Source: Poriferisodalis sp965204195 (GTDB taxonomy: Bacteria; Actinomycetota; Acidimicrobiia; Acidimicrobiales; Poriferisodalaceae). From it: a stretch of 64,000 nucleotides of DNA. Below, piece after piece: positions 48,412 to 57,089 of the stretch. A model generated the notes under the pieces. The model did not search any database, was not told where the DNA came from, and saw only the letters and a list, made by a program, of their open reading frames with translations. Positions within the stretch are counted from its first letter, which is position 1. Each line of letters starts with the position of its first letter. The stretch is from assembly GCF_965204195.1 (NCBI RefSeq), contig NZ_OZ241975.1, positions 2,852,001 to 2,916,000 on the forward strand. The letters run 5' to 3'. A program made the translations under genes and the position numbers.

Positions 48412-49578
48412 CTAGCCCTCGACGCCGTCGAGCATGCGACTGATCAGCAGCTTCTGGACCTCTGAGGCGCCCTCGTAGATCTGGTACACCCGCACGTCGC
48501 GGTAGATCTTCTCCACCGGGTAGTCGTTCAGGAAGCCGTACCCGCCGTGGATCTGGATGGCCTTCGACGCCACCCGCTCGGCCATCTCCGACGCGAACAG
48601 CTTCGCCATCGAGGCCTCTCGGGCGCATTCGAGCCCCTGGTCGCGCATCTGTGCTGCGTGCAGGTAGAGCTGACGTGCGGCTTCGATCTGGGTGGCCATC
48701 TCGGCGAGCGTGAACGAGATCGCCTGGTGCTCGACGATGGGACGACCGAAAGTCTCGCGCTCCTGGGCATAGGAATGAGCGGCCTTCAGCGCAGCCCGTG
48801 CCCCGCCGGTGGCCTGGGCCGCGACGCCGATGCGGCCCAGCGACAGGTTGCCCAGCGCGATGCCGAGGCCGCGCCCGATCTCGCCGAGGACGTCGCTTGC
48901 CGGCACGCGCATGTCCTCAAAGACCACCTGGCACGTGTCGTTGGTGCGGTGGCCGAGCTTGTCTTCCTTGGCGATCACGCGGTAGCCGGGGTTGTCGGTG
49001 GGCGTAATGAACGTCGTCATGCCCCGCTTGCCGGCGCTCGGATTGGTCACCGCCACGATCATCGCTACGTCGGAGGTCGAGCCGGCGGTGATGAACGCCT
49101 TGTGGCCGTTCAGGACGTACTCGTCGCCGTCCCGGGTGGCCCGGGTGCGGATGGCCGCAGCGTCGGAGCCCGTGTGGGGCTCGGTGAGGTGGATGCAGCC
49201 CAGCCACTCGCCGCTGGTGAGCTTGGTGAGGTAGTCGCGCTTTTGCTGCTCGGTGCCCGACTGCTGGATCGCCACGGCGACCGGCGAGTTGTTCGCCGCC
49301 ATCATGTTGCTGATGCCGCCGTCGGCAGCGGAGACCTCCTCGATGGCCAGCGCATAGGACACGAAGTCGGCGCCTGCGCCGCCCCAGCAGGGGTCGACCA
49401 TCATCCCCATGAGCCCGACGTCGGCCATCTTGGCGTAGAGCTCGCGGGGCGTTCCGCCGGCGCGGTCCCACTCAGCGGCGTGGGGCGCGATCTCGCGCTG
49501 CGCGAACGTTCTGGCCACGTCGCGGATCTGCTGCTGCTCGTCGGTCAACTGCACTGCGCTCTCCTCGGGTTCGGCCAC
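48412..49578 (-). CDS. acyl-CoA dehydrogenase
   Basis: 388 residues, the standard length for the family. EQQQIRDVARTFAQREIAPH at the N terminus, GCIHLTEPHTGSDAAAIRTR (about 125-145), YVLNGHKAFITAGSTSDVAM and the catalytic-base region GFLNDYPVEKIYRDVRVYQI YEGxSEV pattern (residues about 350-375) are all in place; the motif YEGASEVQKLLISRML closes the enzyme. The Glu in YEGAS is the expected active-site base of short/medium-chain dehydrogenases. It probably oxidises short or branched acyl-CoA. It is divergent from the nitroreductase fusion gene, with 50 bp between starts, and no ETF genes are nearby. Confidence 0.9.
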   Translation of the reverse strand: MAEPEESAVQLTDEQQQIRDVARTFAQREIAPHAAEWDRAGGTPRELYAKMADVGLMGMMVDPCWGGAGADFVSYALAIEEVSAADGGISNMMAANNSPVAVAIQQSGTEQQKRDYLTKLTSGEWLGCIHLTEPHTGSDAAAIRTRATRDGDEYVLNGHKAFITAGSTSDVAMIVAVTNPSAGKRGMTTFITPTDNPGYRVIAKEDKLGHRTNDTCQVVFEDMRVPASDVLGEIGRGLGIALGNLSLGRIGVAAQATGGARAALKAAHSYAQERETFGRPIVEHQAISFTLAEMATQIEAARQLYLHAAQMRDQGLECAREASMAKLFASEMAERVASKAIQIHGGYGFLNDYPVEKIYRDVRVYQIYEGASEVQKLLISRMLDGVEG

Positions 49579-49628
49579 CGGACAGCGGGGCTCGGCACCG
49601 CTGTGCAGCGGCGATTTAGGGTACCGAA

Positions 49629-50810
49629 ATGCAGAATTCTGATTCCGGGGAACGCACCTCCGAGGCCGGTTTCGACCTCGACCAGGTGGATCGCCTGCTC
49701 ACCACCACCCGGGCCGTGCGCAAGCGGCTCGACTTCGACCGCTGGGTCAGCGACGAGCTCATCTTCGAGTGCATCGACCTCGCGGAGCAGGCCCCGACGG
49801 GCGGCAACGATGCGAGCCGCCGCTGGGTCGTGATCCGCGACCAAGACCTGAAGGATCGGCTCGGCGAGCTCTACGCCGAGGTGGGCACCATCTTCATCAA
49901 TGCCCGGGGGCGGCTCGACGGCACCGGCCATCCCAAGGAGCACATCGTCAGCTCCAGCGCCTACCTCGTGGAGAACTATGCAAAGGCCCCGGCGCTCGTG
50001 ATGCTGGCGATCTGGGGCATCCACGACGACAGCGGCCGACCGGGACTGTTCGACAGCGCCATCCCCTCCGCCTGGAGCTTCAATCTGGCGCTGCGCTCCC
50101 GCGGCCTCGGCACCGCCTACGCCACCATGCTCAACAACAAGTCCGACGAGGTGGCCGAGCTGCTGGGCATGCCGCCGGGCCTCACCACGCTGGTGTGCTT
50201 CCCGGTGGCCTACACCAAGGGAACCGACTTCTCGCCTGCCCCCCGCCGACCGGCGAGCGAGATCACCTACTTCGACCAGTGGGGCTTCACCCGCCAGCGG
50301 CCCAGCGACGACGGCACCGCCCGGGTGGCCGACGGTCAGGGCGTGGTGGCCGAGATCGACACCGACGCCCGACCGCGCGCCGTGTGGGACGTCATCACCG
50401 ACATCAGCATGCCGGCGCAGTTCTCCGAGGAATTCCTGGGCGCCGAGTGGACCTCGGATGGCGACCCGGGCGTGGGCTCGACGTTCCGGGGCCGTAACTC
50501 CATCCCCGACGTGTTCGACTGGGAGACCGACTGCATCGTGACCGCCTGGGACGAGCGCACGGCGTTCGAATGGCGCGTCACCGACACCGAGAACCCCGGT
50601 GCCGTGTGGCGGTTCGACCTCGCCGAGCAGGGCGGCGGCAGCCGGCTGCGGTTCTCGATGCTCATCGGCCAGGAGAACAACGGCACAGTGCCCATGGCTC
50701 TGCGCGATCCCGCCAAGGAGCAGCGCGTGCTGAACCGGCGCCGCGACGTGCTGCGGGCCAACATGCAGCGCGTGGTCGAGGGCGTCAAAGCCATCGTCGA
50801 CGGCGACTGA
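49629..50810 (+). CDS. nitroreductase-SRPBCC fusion protein
   Basis: 393 residues. The N-terminal domain (about 15-225) is a nitroreductase fold: TTTRAVRKRLDFDRWVSDEL (R-A-V-R start of FMN site), EQAPTGGNDASRRWVVI (about 53-69), PSAWSFNLALRSRGLGTAYA (about 140-160) and ELLGMPPGLTTLVCFPVAY. The C-terminal domain (about 235-393) is SRPBCC/polyketide-cyclase-like: AEIDTDARPRAVWDVITDIS, then AEWTSDGDPGVGSTFRGRN and the long C-terminal helix RRDVLRANMQRVVEGVKAIV. The linker is short, so the two are fused rather than overlapping genes. The first domain would bind FMN and reduce a substrate that the second may bind or dehydrate. Function unknown. Confidence 0.82.
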   Translation: MQNSDSGERTSEAGFDLDQVDRLLTTTRAVRKRLDFDRWVSDELIFECIDLAEQAPTGGNDASRRWVVIRDQDLKDRLGELYAEVGTIFINARGRLDGTGHPKEHIVSSSAYLVENYAKAPALVMLAIWGIHDDSGRPGLFDSAIPSAWSFNLALRSRGLGTAYATMLNNKSDEVAELLGMPPGLTTLVCFPVAYTKGTDFSPAPRRPASEITYFDQWGFTRQRPSDDGTARVADGQGVVAEIDTDARPRAVWDVITDISMPAQFSEEFLGAEWTSDGDPGVGSTFRGRNSIPDVFDWETDCIVTAWDERTAFEWRVTDTENPGAVWRFDLAEQGGGSRLRFSMLIGQENNGTVPMALRDPAKEQRVLNRRRDVLRANMQRVVEGVKAIVDGD

Positions 50811-50860
50811 CGAGCTGCCAGACATTCACTTGGCGGCCGCCGAACACTGCACGCACGCGG

Positions 50861-50892
50861 GAGGGCCGGCGGGCTGTTGCCCGCCGGCCCTC
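50861..50892. terminator. strong bidirectional terminator hairpin
   Basis: GAGGGCCGGCGGGC at 50861-50874 pairs perfectly with GCCCGCCGGCCCTC at 50879-50892 around a TGTT loop, 14 bp. It lies between the stops of the converging nitroreductase-fusion and substrate-binding-protein genes. Confidence 0.85.
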
Positions 50893-50920
50893 TCCATTGA
50901 CCGTTTTGGTCAGTCAGGAA

Positions 50921-50939
50921 TCAGACGCTGGGCGTCTGA
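50921..50939 (-). terminator. second hairpin after the transporter binding-protein gene
   Basis: TCAGACGC at 50921-50928 and GCGTCTGA at 50932-50939 pair around a 3-nt loop, 18 bp past the minus-strand stop at 50958. Together with the stronger hairpin it should end the transporter transcript. Confidence 0.6.
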
Positions 50940-50957
50940 CCTCCTGGTGGCGTTTGC

Positions 50958-52673
50958 CTAGCGGCAGCCGCCGTTGTCCTTGTCCCAGGCGCAGTTCGTC
51001 GACTTGCCGTTGACGTCCACGACATCGCCGACCTGGCTCCAGGTCTGCTCGTTGGCGTCGAACTGGCTGAAGTCCGAACCCTCAACGAAGTACGCATCCG
51101 CGTTGCCGTTGAGCTGGGTGATGATGCCGTCGAGCAGCATCGGGTGGTAGATGTCGATCGACCGCACCGCCAAGATGAAGTTCGTCCGGTTCAAACCGCC
51201 CGGCAGTTCAGCAGCAATGCGCAGCGCCTCGCCGTAGGGGTAGCCATAGGTGTAACCGATGGCGTACAGCGACACCGCCGGGTCCAAGCCACCCGCCTCG
51301 AGGTTGCTGTTGACGAACGACATGAACGGCTCATCGATGAACTTCGGATCGGTGGAGTCCTTCGACCCGCCGCCGATGATCCACCAGTCGTGGGCGAAGT
51401 CGCCAGCGGGCTTCATGTACGCCTCGATGCCCTTGCACACCGACGGCGTGAACAGCGCGCCGCCCTTGGCCTTGATGTCATCGATCAGGCCGCTCTGGCC
51501 GGCTTCCTGGATGGCCAGCAAGCACGGGTTGCCCGCCGTCATCGAGATGAACACGTCCGGCTCGAAGGCCAGGATGGTGGTCATCTCGTTGGTCAGCGTC
51601 GGCGCAGCCGGGTCGTGACGCACAGGCAGGTACTCGCTCACCACATCAGTGTTGGCGTGTGCCCACTCTTCGAAGCCCAGCTCGTAAGCCAGACCGAAGT
51701 CGTTGTCCATCACCAGACCGGCAACCTTCACCGGCAGCAGGTCAGGCAGGTTCTCCCTGATCCACGCGCCCCACAGGATCGACTCCGTCGAGTACGACAT
51801 CTGCATGATGGTGGTCCACGGGTGGTTCACCGGGTCGCCCCAGGCCGGGTGGCCAGTCATCACGAACGGGTGCGGGATGCACTCCTCGTTGATCTTGTCG
51901 TACACCGCGAGGGTGTTGGGCGAACCCAGCGTCAGGATCGAGAACACGTTCTCCGCCTCGATCAGCTCGTCCACGAACTCGATCGTCTGAGCGGCGACAT
52001 AGGCGTCGTCCTTGATGATCAGCGTCAGGTCACGCGGCGAGCCGCCGACCATGATCGGGTCGTTGTCGTTGATCCAGTTGAAGTAGTTCTCCCAGCCGTA
52101 GGCGATGTTGCCGTAGGCGGCAAGGTTGCCCGACTGGGCCGTGGTGTGACCGATGCGGATCTGCGAGTCGGTGATGCCCGTGGTGTCCGACCAGTCGTCG
52201 GGGCACGCGGAAATGTCGATGTTGAAGCCCGCAGGACCGCGCAGGATGCCGTCGTCGCCGACGCCGTATTCGCCGGACTCGATCTTCTCAGTCAGCGATG
52301 CAACAGCGGCGGCACGCCTGGCGGCGGCCTCGTCGAAGATGCCTTGGAGAGTGGAGCGATCAAACATCATCTCCTCCTCTTCCATCATCTCCTCGTCGGC
52401 CATCTCCTCTTCCTCGTCCTCGCCAGCAACGGCGGCTTCGATGTCTTCCTCAGCAGCGGCGCCGCCGAGAGCACCAGTGGCACCCTCGTCTTCTTCCTCT
52501 GCCATCTCCTCTTCCTCGGCCATCTCCTCGCCTTCGCTCGGAGCGGCCGTGGTTTCGGTCTCTGTCTCGCCAGCGTCAGCGTCTGCGTCGTCATCGCCGC
52601 CGCCGCACGCAGCGGCTACGAGCGAGAACGCGAAGAGCAGAGCTAGCAAGCGCCACATTCGACGCTTCGTCAT
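50958..52673 (-). CDS. ABC transporter substrate-binding lipoprotein (branched-chain amino acid/amide type)
   Basis: 571 residues from ATG 52671-52673 with GGGGAG at proper spacing. MTKRRMWRLLALLFAFSLVA followed by AAC gives a signal peptide and lipid-anchored Cys23. An extremely acidic, Met-containing linker spans residues 27-103. The binding domain (about 130-571) has the type-I periplasmic pattern: ITDSQIRIGHTTAQSGNLAA, LIIKDDAYVAAQTIEFVDEL, AGLVMDNDFGLAYELGFEEW and NEMTTILAFEPDVFISMTAG. It delivers an amino acid, amide or urea-like ligand to the permeases. It is the last gene of the operon's direction, following the two permease pairs. Ligand not identified. Confidence 0.86.
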   Translation of the reverse strand: MTKRRMWRLLALLFAFSLVAAACGGGDDDADADAGETETETTAAPSEGEEMAEEEEMAEEEDEGATGALGGAAAEEDIEAAVAGEDEEEEMADEEMMEEEEMMFDRSTLQGIFDEAAARRAAAVASLTEKIESGEYGVGDDGILRGPAGFNIDISACPDDWSDTTGITDSQIRIGHTTAQSGNLAAYGNIAYGWENYFNWINDNDPIMVGGSPRDLTLIIKDDAYVAAQTIEFVDELIEAENVFSILTLGSPNTLAVYDKINEECIPHPFVMTGHPAWGDPVNHPWTTIMQMSYSTESILWGAWIRENLPDLLPVKVAGLVMDNDFGLAYELGFEEWAHANTDVVSEYLPVRHDPAAPTLTNEMTTILAFEPDVFISMTAGNPCLLAIQEAGQSGLIDDIKAKGGALFTPSVCKGIEAYMKPAGDFAHDWWIIGGGSKDSTDPKFIDEPFMSFVNSNLEAGGLDPAVSLYAIGYTYGYPYGEALRIAAELPGGLNRTNFILAVRSIDIYHPMLLDGIITQLNGNADAYFVEGSDFSQFDANEQTWSQVGDVVDVNGKSTNCAWDKDNGGCR

Positions 52674-52902
52674 GTTGTGTCTCCCCAATTGGTTGCAAAA
52701 TGATGAACCGGCAGCGGAATCGCACAGATGCCCTAACCGGTCCATCGAGACGCTAGTTCGCGTCCTGGGACTGGTCACCGGGCGGGTTATGTCAATTCTG
52801 CGACGATTTCGAATCTGTGATCCGCCCGACGCAGGTGTGAGCAGCGCGTCTGCGGGTGTTCGCTCACCGCGTCCGGATGGGCCGTATTGCAGCACGAACT
52901 GC
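52674..52902. other. 229-bp gap between permease and binding-protein genes
   Basis: No gene is seen. The GTGAGC...GCTCAC arms near 52837-52872 could pair weakly, and the ribosome site of the binding protein lies at the left end. The gap could hold a separate promoter for the binding-protein gene, which would explain higher expression of that component. Confidence 0.4.
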
Positions 52903-54213
52903 CTAGTCGTCCCGCCGGCGATTGAACATGCCGATGAGACCGCGTGGGAAGACGAACGTCAGGGCCACCAGCAGCACACCGAACACGAACTGCTCCTCGT
53001 CGAGCAGGCGCAGGAACTCCCCGAGCGGGCCCAAGCCGCTCACATCGCCGAGCAGTTCGCCGATCCTCGAGAAGACCTCCCGGATCGCGACACCCAGCAC
53101 GGAACCCCACAGCGAGCCCAATCCGCCGAGCACGGCGGTGGCATACAGCACCAGCGACTCTTGGAACGGATACGACTCCTGTGAGGCGAACGGCACCAAG
53201 ACGATGCCGAGGGCGCCTGCGAGGCCTGCCAGCGATGCACTCACAGCGAACGTGCTGACCCTGGAGGCCACCAGGTTCACCCCGTACACAGCCGCTGCGG
53301 TGTCGTTGTCGCGCACCGCACGCATGGCGCGGCCGGGTCTGCTCTTGATGATGTTGTGCGTCAGCCACATCGCCAACCCCACCACCACCAGGCAGATGAG
53401 GTAGTGGTACAGCCCCTCGGCCCAGCGGCTGGTGCCGAACCACGACGGCGGCACCAATTCGGCGCCGACCGCCCTGCCGCTGACGCCGCCGGAGAACGCC
53501 GGCACTCGCTTGGCGAGCGGCTGGAACACGATGGCCAGCCCGAGCGTCACCAGTGCAAGGTGGATGCCCTTGATGCGGAGCGCTGGCAGGCCGACCAATG
53601 CGCCGATGACGCCTGCGAACGCGGCTCCGGCCAGGATCGAGAGGGCCCACGGCAGCGCCAAGTCGTCGACTGCGTAGGCGGCTGCGAACGCGCCGACAGC
53701 CACGAAGACCCCATGGCCGAGGCTGATCATGCCGCCGTAGCCCGTGGCGATATTGACGCCCAGCACGGCGAGGACCATGACGATGATCTGGGTGTTCTGC
53801 CGCAGTTCGGTCACCGAGCTGGTCAGCGGCATCGCCACAAGCCACACACCCAGCAATACAGCGCCGATCCAGCTGAGCGGGCCGATCCGCCGCCGCGAAC
53901 CCACAACGCGATCTGCGCCGCCGGCGCCGAGCACGGCTGTGCCAACGTCGGATGCGGCTGGCGGGCCGCTGCGCACGCTGAGCGCGGCCCCGGCAGGCTC
54001 GGCGCCCAGCGCCTCTGATCCAGACGGCTCGTCAGCTTCGGCCGATGTTGCAGTCTCGGCCGGCTCGCCAGCTTCGGGCGGCGTTCTGACGGGCGCCTCG
54101 GCGGCTGGGTCGTCGGGCGGGGCGAAGACAGCGAACACGCTGGCATCGGCGCCCGGGGTTTCGTCATCGTCGCCTGGGCGCGGCAGCGGCGTGGGCCAGT
54201 TGTCGTCGCTCAC
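52903..54213 (-). CDS. livM: LivM-type permease with long acidic N-terminal extension
   Basis: 436 residues. The first about 112 residues are a soluble Pro/Glu/Ala/Asp-rich segment (PRPGDDDETPGADAS, EAGEPAETATSAEADEPSG) that is not part of LivM proteins of usual length. From about residue 113 the standard permease begins: SWIGAVLLGVWLVAMPLTSS, then TGYGGMISLGHGVFVAVGAF (about 155-174, the GxxSLGHxxF signature of LivM), LPALRIKGIHLALVTLGLAI, and SRPGRAMRAVRDNDTAAAVYG (about 292-312, contact loop with the ATPase). The start overlaps the preceding livH by 4 bp. It forms the inner-membrane channel together with livH and the LivG/LivF ATPases. Confidence 0.86.
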   Translation of the reverse strand: MSDDNWPTPLPRPGDDDETPGADASVFAVFAPPDDPAAEAPVRTPPEAGEPAETATSAEADEPSGSEALGAEPAGAALSVRSGPPAASDVGTAVLGAGGADRVVGSRRRIGPLSWIGAVLLGVWLVAMPLTSSVTELRQNTQIIVMVLAVLGVNIATGYGGMISLGHGVFVAVGAFAAAYAVDDLALPWALSILAGAAFAGVIGALVGLPALRIKGIHLALVTLGLAIVFQPLAKRVPAFSGGVSGRAVGAELVPPSWFGTSRWAEGLYHYLICLVVVGLAMWLTHNIIKSRPGRAMRAVRDNDTAAAVYGVNLVASRVSTFAVSASLAGLAGALGIVLVPFASQESYPFQESLVLYATAVLGGLGSLWGSVLGVAIREVFSRIGELLGDVSGLGPLGEFLRLLDEEQFVFGVLLVALTFVFPRGLIGMFNRRRDD

Positions 54214-55154
54214 ACCCGCTCGATCCGCTGAGTGCCGAACAAGCCAGCCGGGCGCACGATCAGCACCGCCACCATGGCGACCAGCGCGGGCAGCACACTG
54301 AGCTCGAAGCCGATAAACGGCACATATGCCGGGATCAGCGTCTGGCTCAGGCCAATAACCACACCGCCGACCAGCGCTCCCTTGGGCGAGTCGAGCCCGC
54401 CTAGCGTCGCCGCGGCGAAGGCGTACACAAGCACCCGCACCATCATGGTGGGCTCAAGGAGCACCGAATTCGCGCTCATGTTTGCCGCAATGGCACCGAG
54501 GCCCGCCGCCAGCGCCCAGCCGTACATCAGCGTCGGACCAACGCGGATGCCGTTCAACGCGGCCGATTCCGAATCGATGGACACCGCCCGGAAAGCGAGA
54601 CCGGCTCTCGTGTAGCGCAGCAACAGGGCCAGCACGGTCAGGAGCGCGAACAGCACCAGCCACGCCCCGACCGTGGAGAAGCGCAGGCGGGCACCTGCGA
54701 TCGCGAAGTGATCACCGGGATTCGATGGGAAGAACGGCGGGAAGACACGCGGTCCAGTTCCCCACCATTGGCCCATCAACGAGTTCAGCGCCAGCAAGAT
54801 GCCGATCGTCACATTGACGAGCGCTAGCTCCGGCGCGTTTCGTAACGGCCGTATCAGCACGCGTTCGGTCGCTGCGCCGGCCGCGATGCCGATGACGACC
54901 GCGCCTCCGATCGCCAGCGGCGTCACGAGCGGTGCTCCGATCCACGACGCCAGCCCGCCGCCGGTGACACCTGGTGCCGCGCCGGCGAGCAGAACGAAGG
55001 CGATGTAGGCCGAGAAGGTGGCCATCTCGCCCTGGGCGAAGTTCAGCAGCCCGGTGGATCGAAAGATGATGACGAGCGCCAGCGCCAGCGAGGAGTAGAT
55101 AGCGCTGTTGAACAGTGCATCGAAGATTCGCTGCAGCAGCAGTACTACATCCAT
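54210..55154 (-). CDS. livH: LivH-type permease
   Basis: 314 residues with eight hydrophobic segments. VLLLQRIFDALFNSAIYSSL starts the fold; STGLLNFAQGEMATFSAYIA (about 30-49) is the LivH signature N-F-A-x-G-E. TRAGLAFRAVSIDSESAALN (about 192-211) is the EAA-like loop that contacts the ATPase, and GGLDSPKGALVGGVVIGLSQ (start about 254) is the conserved tail. The stop overlaps the following livM start by 4 bp, so the two are translationally coupled. It is the second copy of LivH in the operon; the first is at 57090-58148. Two permease pairs served by one ATPase pair suggest either two substrate classes or a hetero-assembly. Confidence 0.87.
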   Translation of the reverse strand: MDVVLLLQRIFDALFNSAIYSSLALALVIIFRSTGLLNFAQGEMATFSAYIAFVLLAGAAPGVTGGGLASWIGAPLVTPLAIGGAVVIGIAAGAATERVLIRPLRNAPELALVNVTIGILLALNSLMGQWWGTGPRVFPPFFPSNPGDHFAIAGARLRFSTVGAWLVLFALLTVLALLLRYTRAGLAFRAVSIDSESAALNGIRVGPTLMYGWALAAGLGAIAANMSANSVLLEPTMMVRVLVYAFAAATLGGLDSPKGALVGGVVIGLSQTLIPAYVPFIGFELSVLPALVAMVAVLIVRPAGLFGTQRIERV

Positions 55155-55233
55155 CGCTACTGCTCAGCCTTCAGCAATGTCGACCGAACCCCAGCGCTCC
55201 AATGGAGGCGGGAAGCTCGGCGTCGCTCTACAT

Positions 55234-57060
55234 CTACGCAGAGGCGCCGACGTCTTCAGGCGCTGGCTCGGGAGCCGTCTCGGCCTTCTCGTCGGCGAAC
55301 ACGAAGTAGCGCAGGCCGACAATGATCGTCGCCACGATGACGACGATGCTCAGCACCAGCGACAGCATGCTCTGTGTCGGCCAGCCGATGAGCCAGAAGC
55401 CCACCGGTGTCTCGGAGGCATCGATGGCATCGGATGCCACGTTGCACAACTCGCTGACTGACATGTCGCTGATCTCGCCCGAGGGCGAGGTGCCGCAGAA
55501 TTCGCCCGGCGTGCCCACAAAGTCCTTCGCCTTCGCTGCCTCATTGACCAGCGGGATAGCCGGCACCGTCTTGCCGTCGGGATTCACTGCGACCGATTCG
55601 CGGGCGAGGTGTCCGACGTGGTGGGCTCGCAGCGCGATGTTCAGGGCGAACGCCTGGATGTAGGCGAAGCTCAACACACCGAGGACGCCGGCTGTCTTGG
55701 CCTGCGAGCTCACTGCAGCGGCGTTCTCGCCGCGCCGGCCGGCTTTCGCCGCACGGAGCTCGTTCATCGAGACGAATATCACGACCGGTGCGAGCACCAC
55801 GATGGCAAAGCGCAATGCGAATGCCAGCGTGCCGACGATGAGGTTGTCGACGTTCATCAGCACCCAACCGATGACCAGCAGCACCGGGCCGGCGATGGCG
55901 AATCTCATCGCCCACGTAGCTCGGGTGGAGGATGGACCGGGGTCGAGATCCTCGAGCGGGGTGATGGGGTCGCCAGACGGCGTCAGCGGGACCACCTGGA
56001 TAATCCTCTTCTGTATCGCCGTGACCATCGAGGCGATGCCGCCCGGGGCGAAGAAGGTGAACAGGATGAGGATGAGGCCGAAGATGGCCGCGGAGAGCGG
56101 GCCATCGCCGTCAAGTGTGTAGAAGCCCAACGGGATGGAGATTCTCTTGGTGAGATCTCGCACCCACACCACGAACAAGCCACCGAATATCGAGCCTTGC
56201 AGCGTGCCGACACCGCCGATCACCAAACCGATGATGAGGTCGACTGCCAGCAGGAACGTGAAGTCCTGGCCGGCCACGAAGCCCTTGTCGAGGCACCACA
56301 TGAGGCCCGCCAGCGAACCCAGCGAGGCGCTCAGCGCGAAGTTCACCGTCTTGTACAGCGGCAGGTTCACGCCGTACACCGCAGCGCCAGCCTCGCTGTC
56401 GCGGATCGCAAGCACCGCCCTGCCCGGCCGGCTGCGCATGATGTTGCGGACCAGCGCAATGACGATCGCTGTCATGATCAGCAGGATCCAGTAGCGATAC
56501 GCATTCGCGCCACGCGCACCGTCGACACCGGGCAGCCACTCGAAGAAGCTGGAGAAGCCGCTCTCCTGCCGATCGACTTCCTCGATGACGTCTCGGCCAT
56601 TCGGGCCGCCGGTACGGCGTGCGATGCCGAGTTCGTCGATGTTCACCAGCGTTGGGAACACCGCCGCCTGAGCGATGGTGACCAAGGCTAGGTAGAGACC
56701 TCGTACACGCAGCGCAGGCAGGCCAACGATGATGCCGATGGCGAACCCCACGATCACGACGACCGGGATGATCATCCAGTAGTCCCAGAGCTCGTCTTGG
56801 ACCATCGACGCGGCAACGAATGCACCGATGCCCATGAACGCCGAGTGCCCGAGTGCGAGCATGCCGTTGAAGCCAACGACCAGGTTGACCGCCAGCACGG
56901 CCACCATGAGGACCAGTGCGCGGTTCATCTTGCCGATCTCGAACGGCTGCAGGACCAGTGGCACCAGGATCGCCAGCGCCACGGCGTAGCCCCAGCTCAG
57001 GAACCGCCACTGGCGGTGCTGTGTGCTGCCCCTGGAAACGATGAGCAGTGGTGAACTCAT
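55234..57060 (-). CDS. livM: LivM-type permease with a long C-terminal extension
   Basis: 608 residues, nearly twice the usual LivM. The LivM part covers about 1-345: VVGFNGMLALGHSAFMGIGA (about 61-80), LPALRVRGLYLALVTIAQAA, SRPGRAVLAIRDSEAGAAVYG, and VGTLQGSIFGGLFVVWVRDL. The extension (about 350-608) carries several further hydrophobic segments (RFAIAGPVLLVIGWVLMNVD; FALRFAIVVLAPVVIFVSMN; LGVLSFAYIQAFALNIAL; MLSLVLSIVVIVATIIVGLR) around an outer-facing loop containing two Cys (CGTSPSG and ELCNVA) and an acidic tail. No known LivM has this tail to my knowledge. It may bind an extra partner or fold as a second membrane domain. Confidence 0.82.
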   Translation of the reverse strand: MSSPLLIVSRGSTQHRQWRFLSWGYAVALAILVPLVLQPFEIGKMNRALVLMVAVLAVNLVVGFNGMLALGHSAFMGIGAFVAASMVQDELWDYWMIIPVVVIVGFAIGIIVGLPALRVRGLYLALVTIAQAAVFPTLVNIDELGIARRTGGPNGRDVIEEVDRQESGFSSFFEWLPGVDGARGANAYRYWILLIMTAIVIALVRNIMRSRPGRAVLAIRDSEAGAAVYGVNLPLYKTVNFALSASLGSLAGLMWCLDKGFVAGQDFTFLLAVDLIIGLVIGGVGTLQGSIFGGLFVVWVRDLTKRISIPLGFYTLDGDGPLSAAIFGLILILFTFFAPGGIASMVTAIQKRIIQVVPLTPSGDPITPLEDLDPGPSSTRATWAMRFAIAGPVLLVIGWVLMNVDNLIVGTLAFALRFAIVVLAPVVIFVSMNELRAAKAGRRGENAAAVSSQAKTAGVLGVLSFAYIQAFALNIALRAHHVGHLARESVAVNPDGKTVPAIPLVNEAAKAKDFVGTPGEFCGTSPSGEISDMSVSELCNVASDAIDASETPVGFWLIGWPTQSMLSLVLSIVVIVATIIVGLRYFVFADEKAETAPEPAPEDVGASA

Positions 57061-57089
57061 ACCTCAGCAACTCCCTTTGGGTCGTTGAG

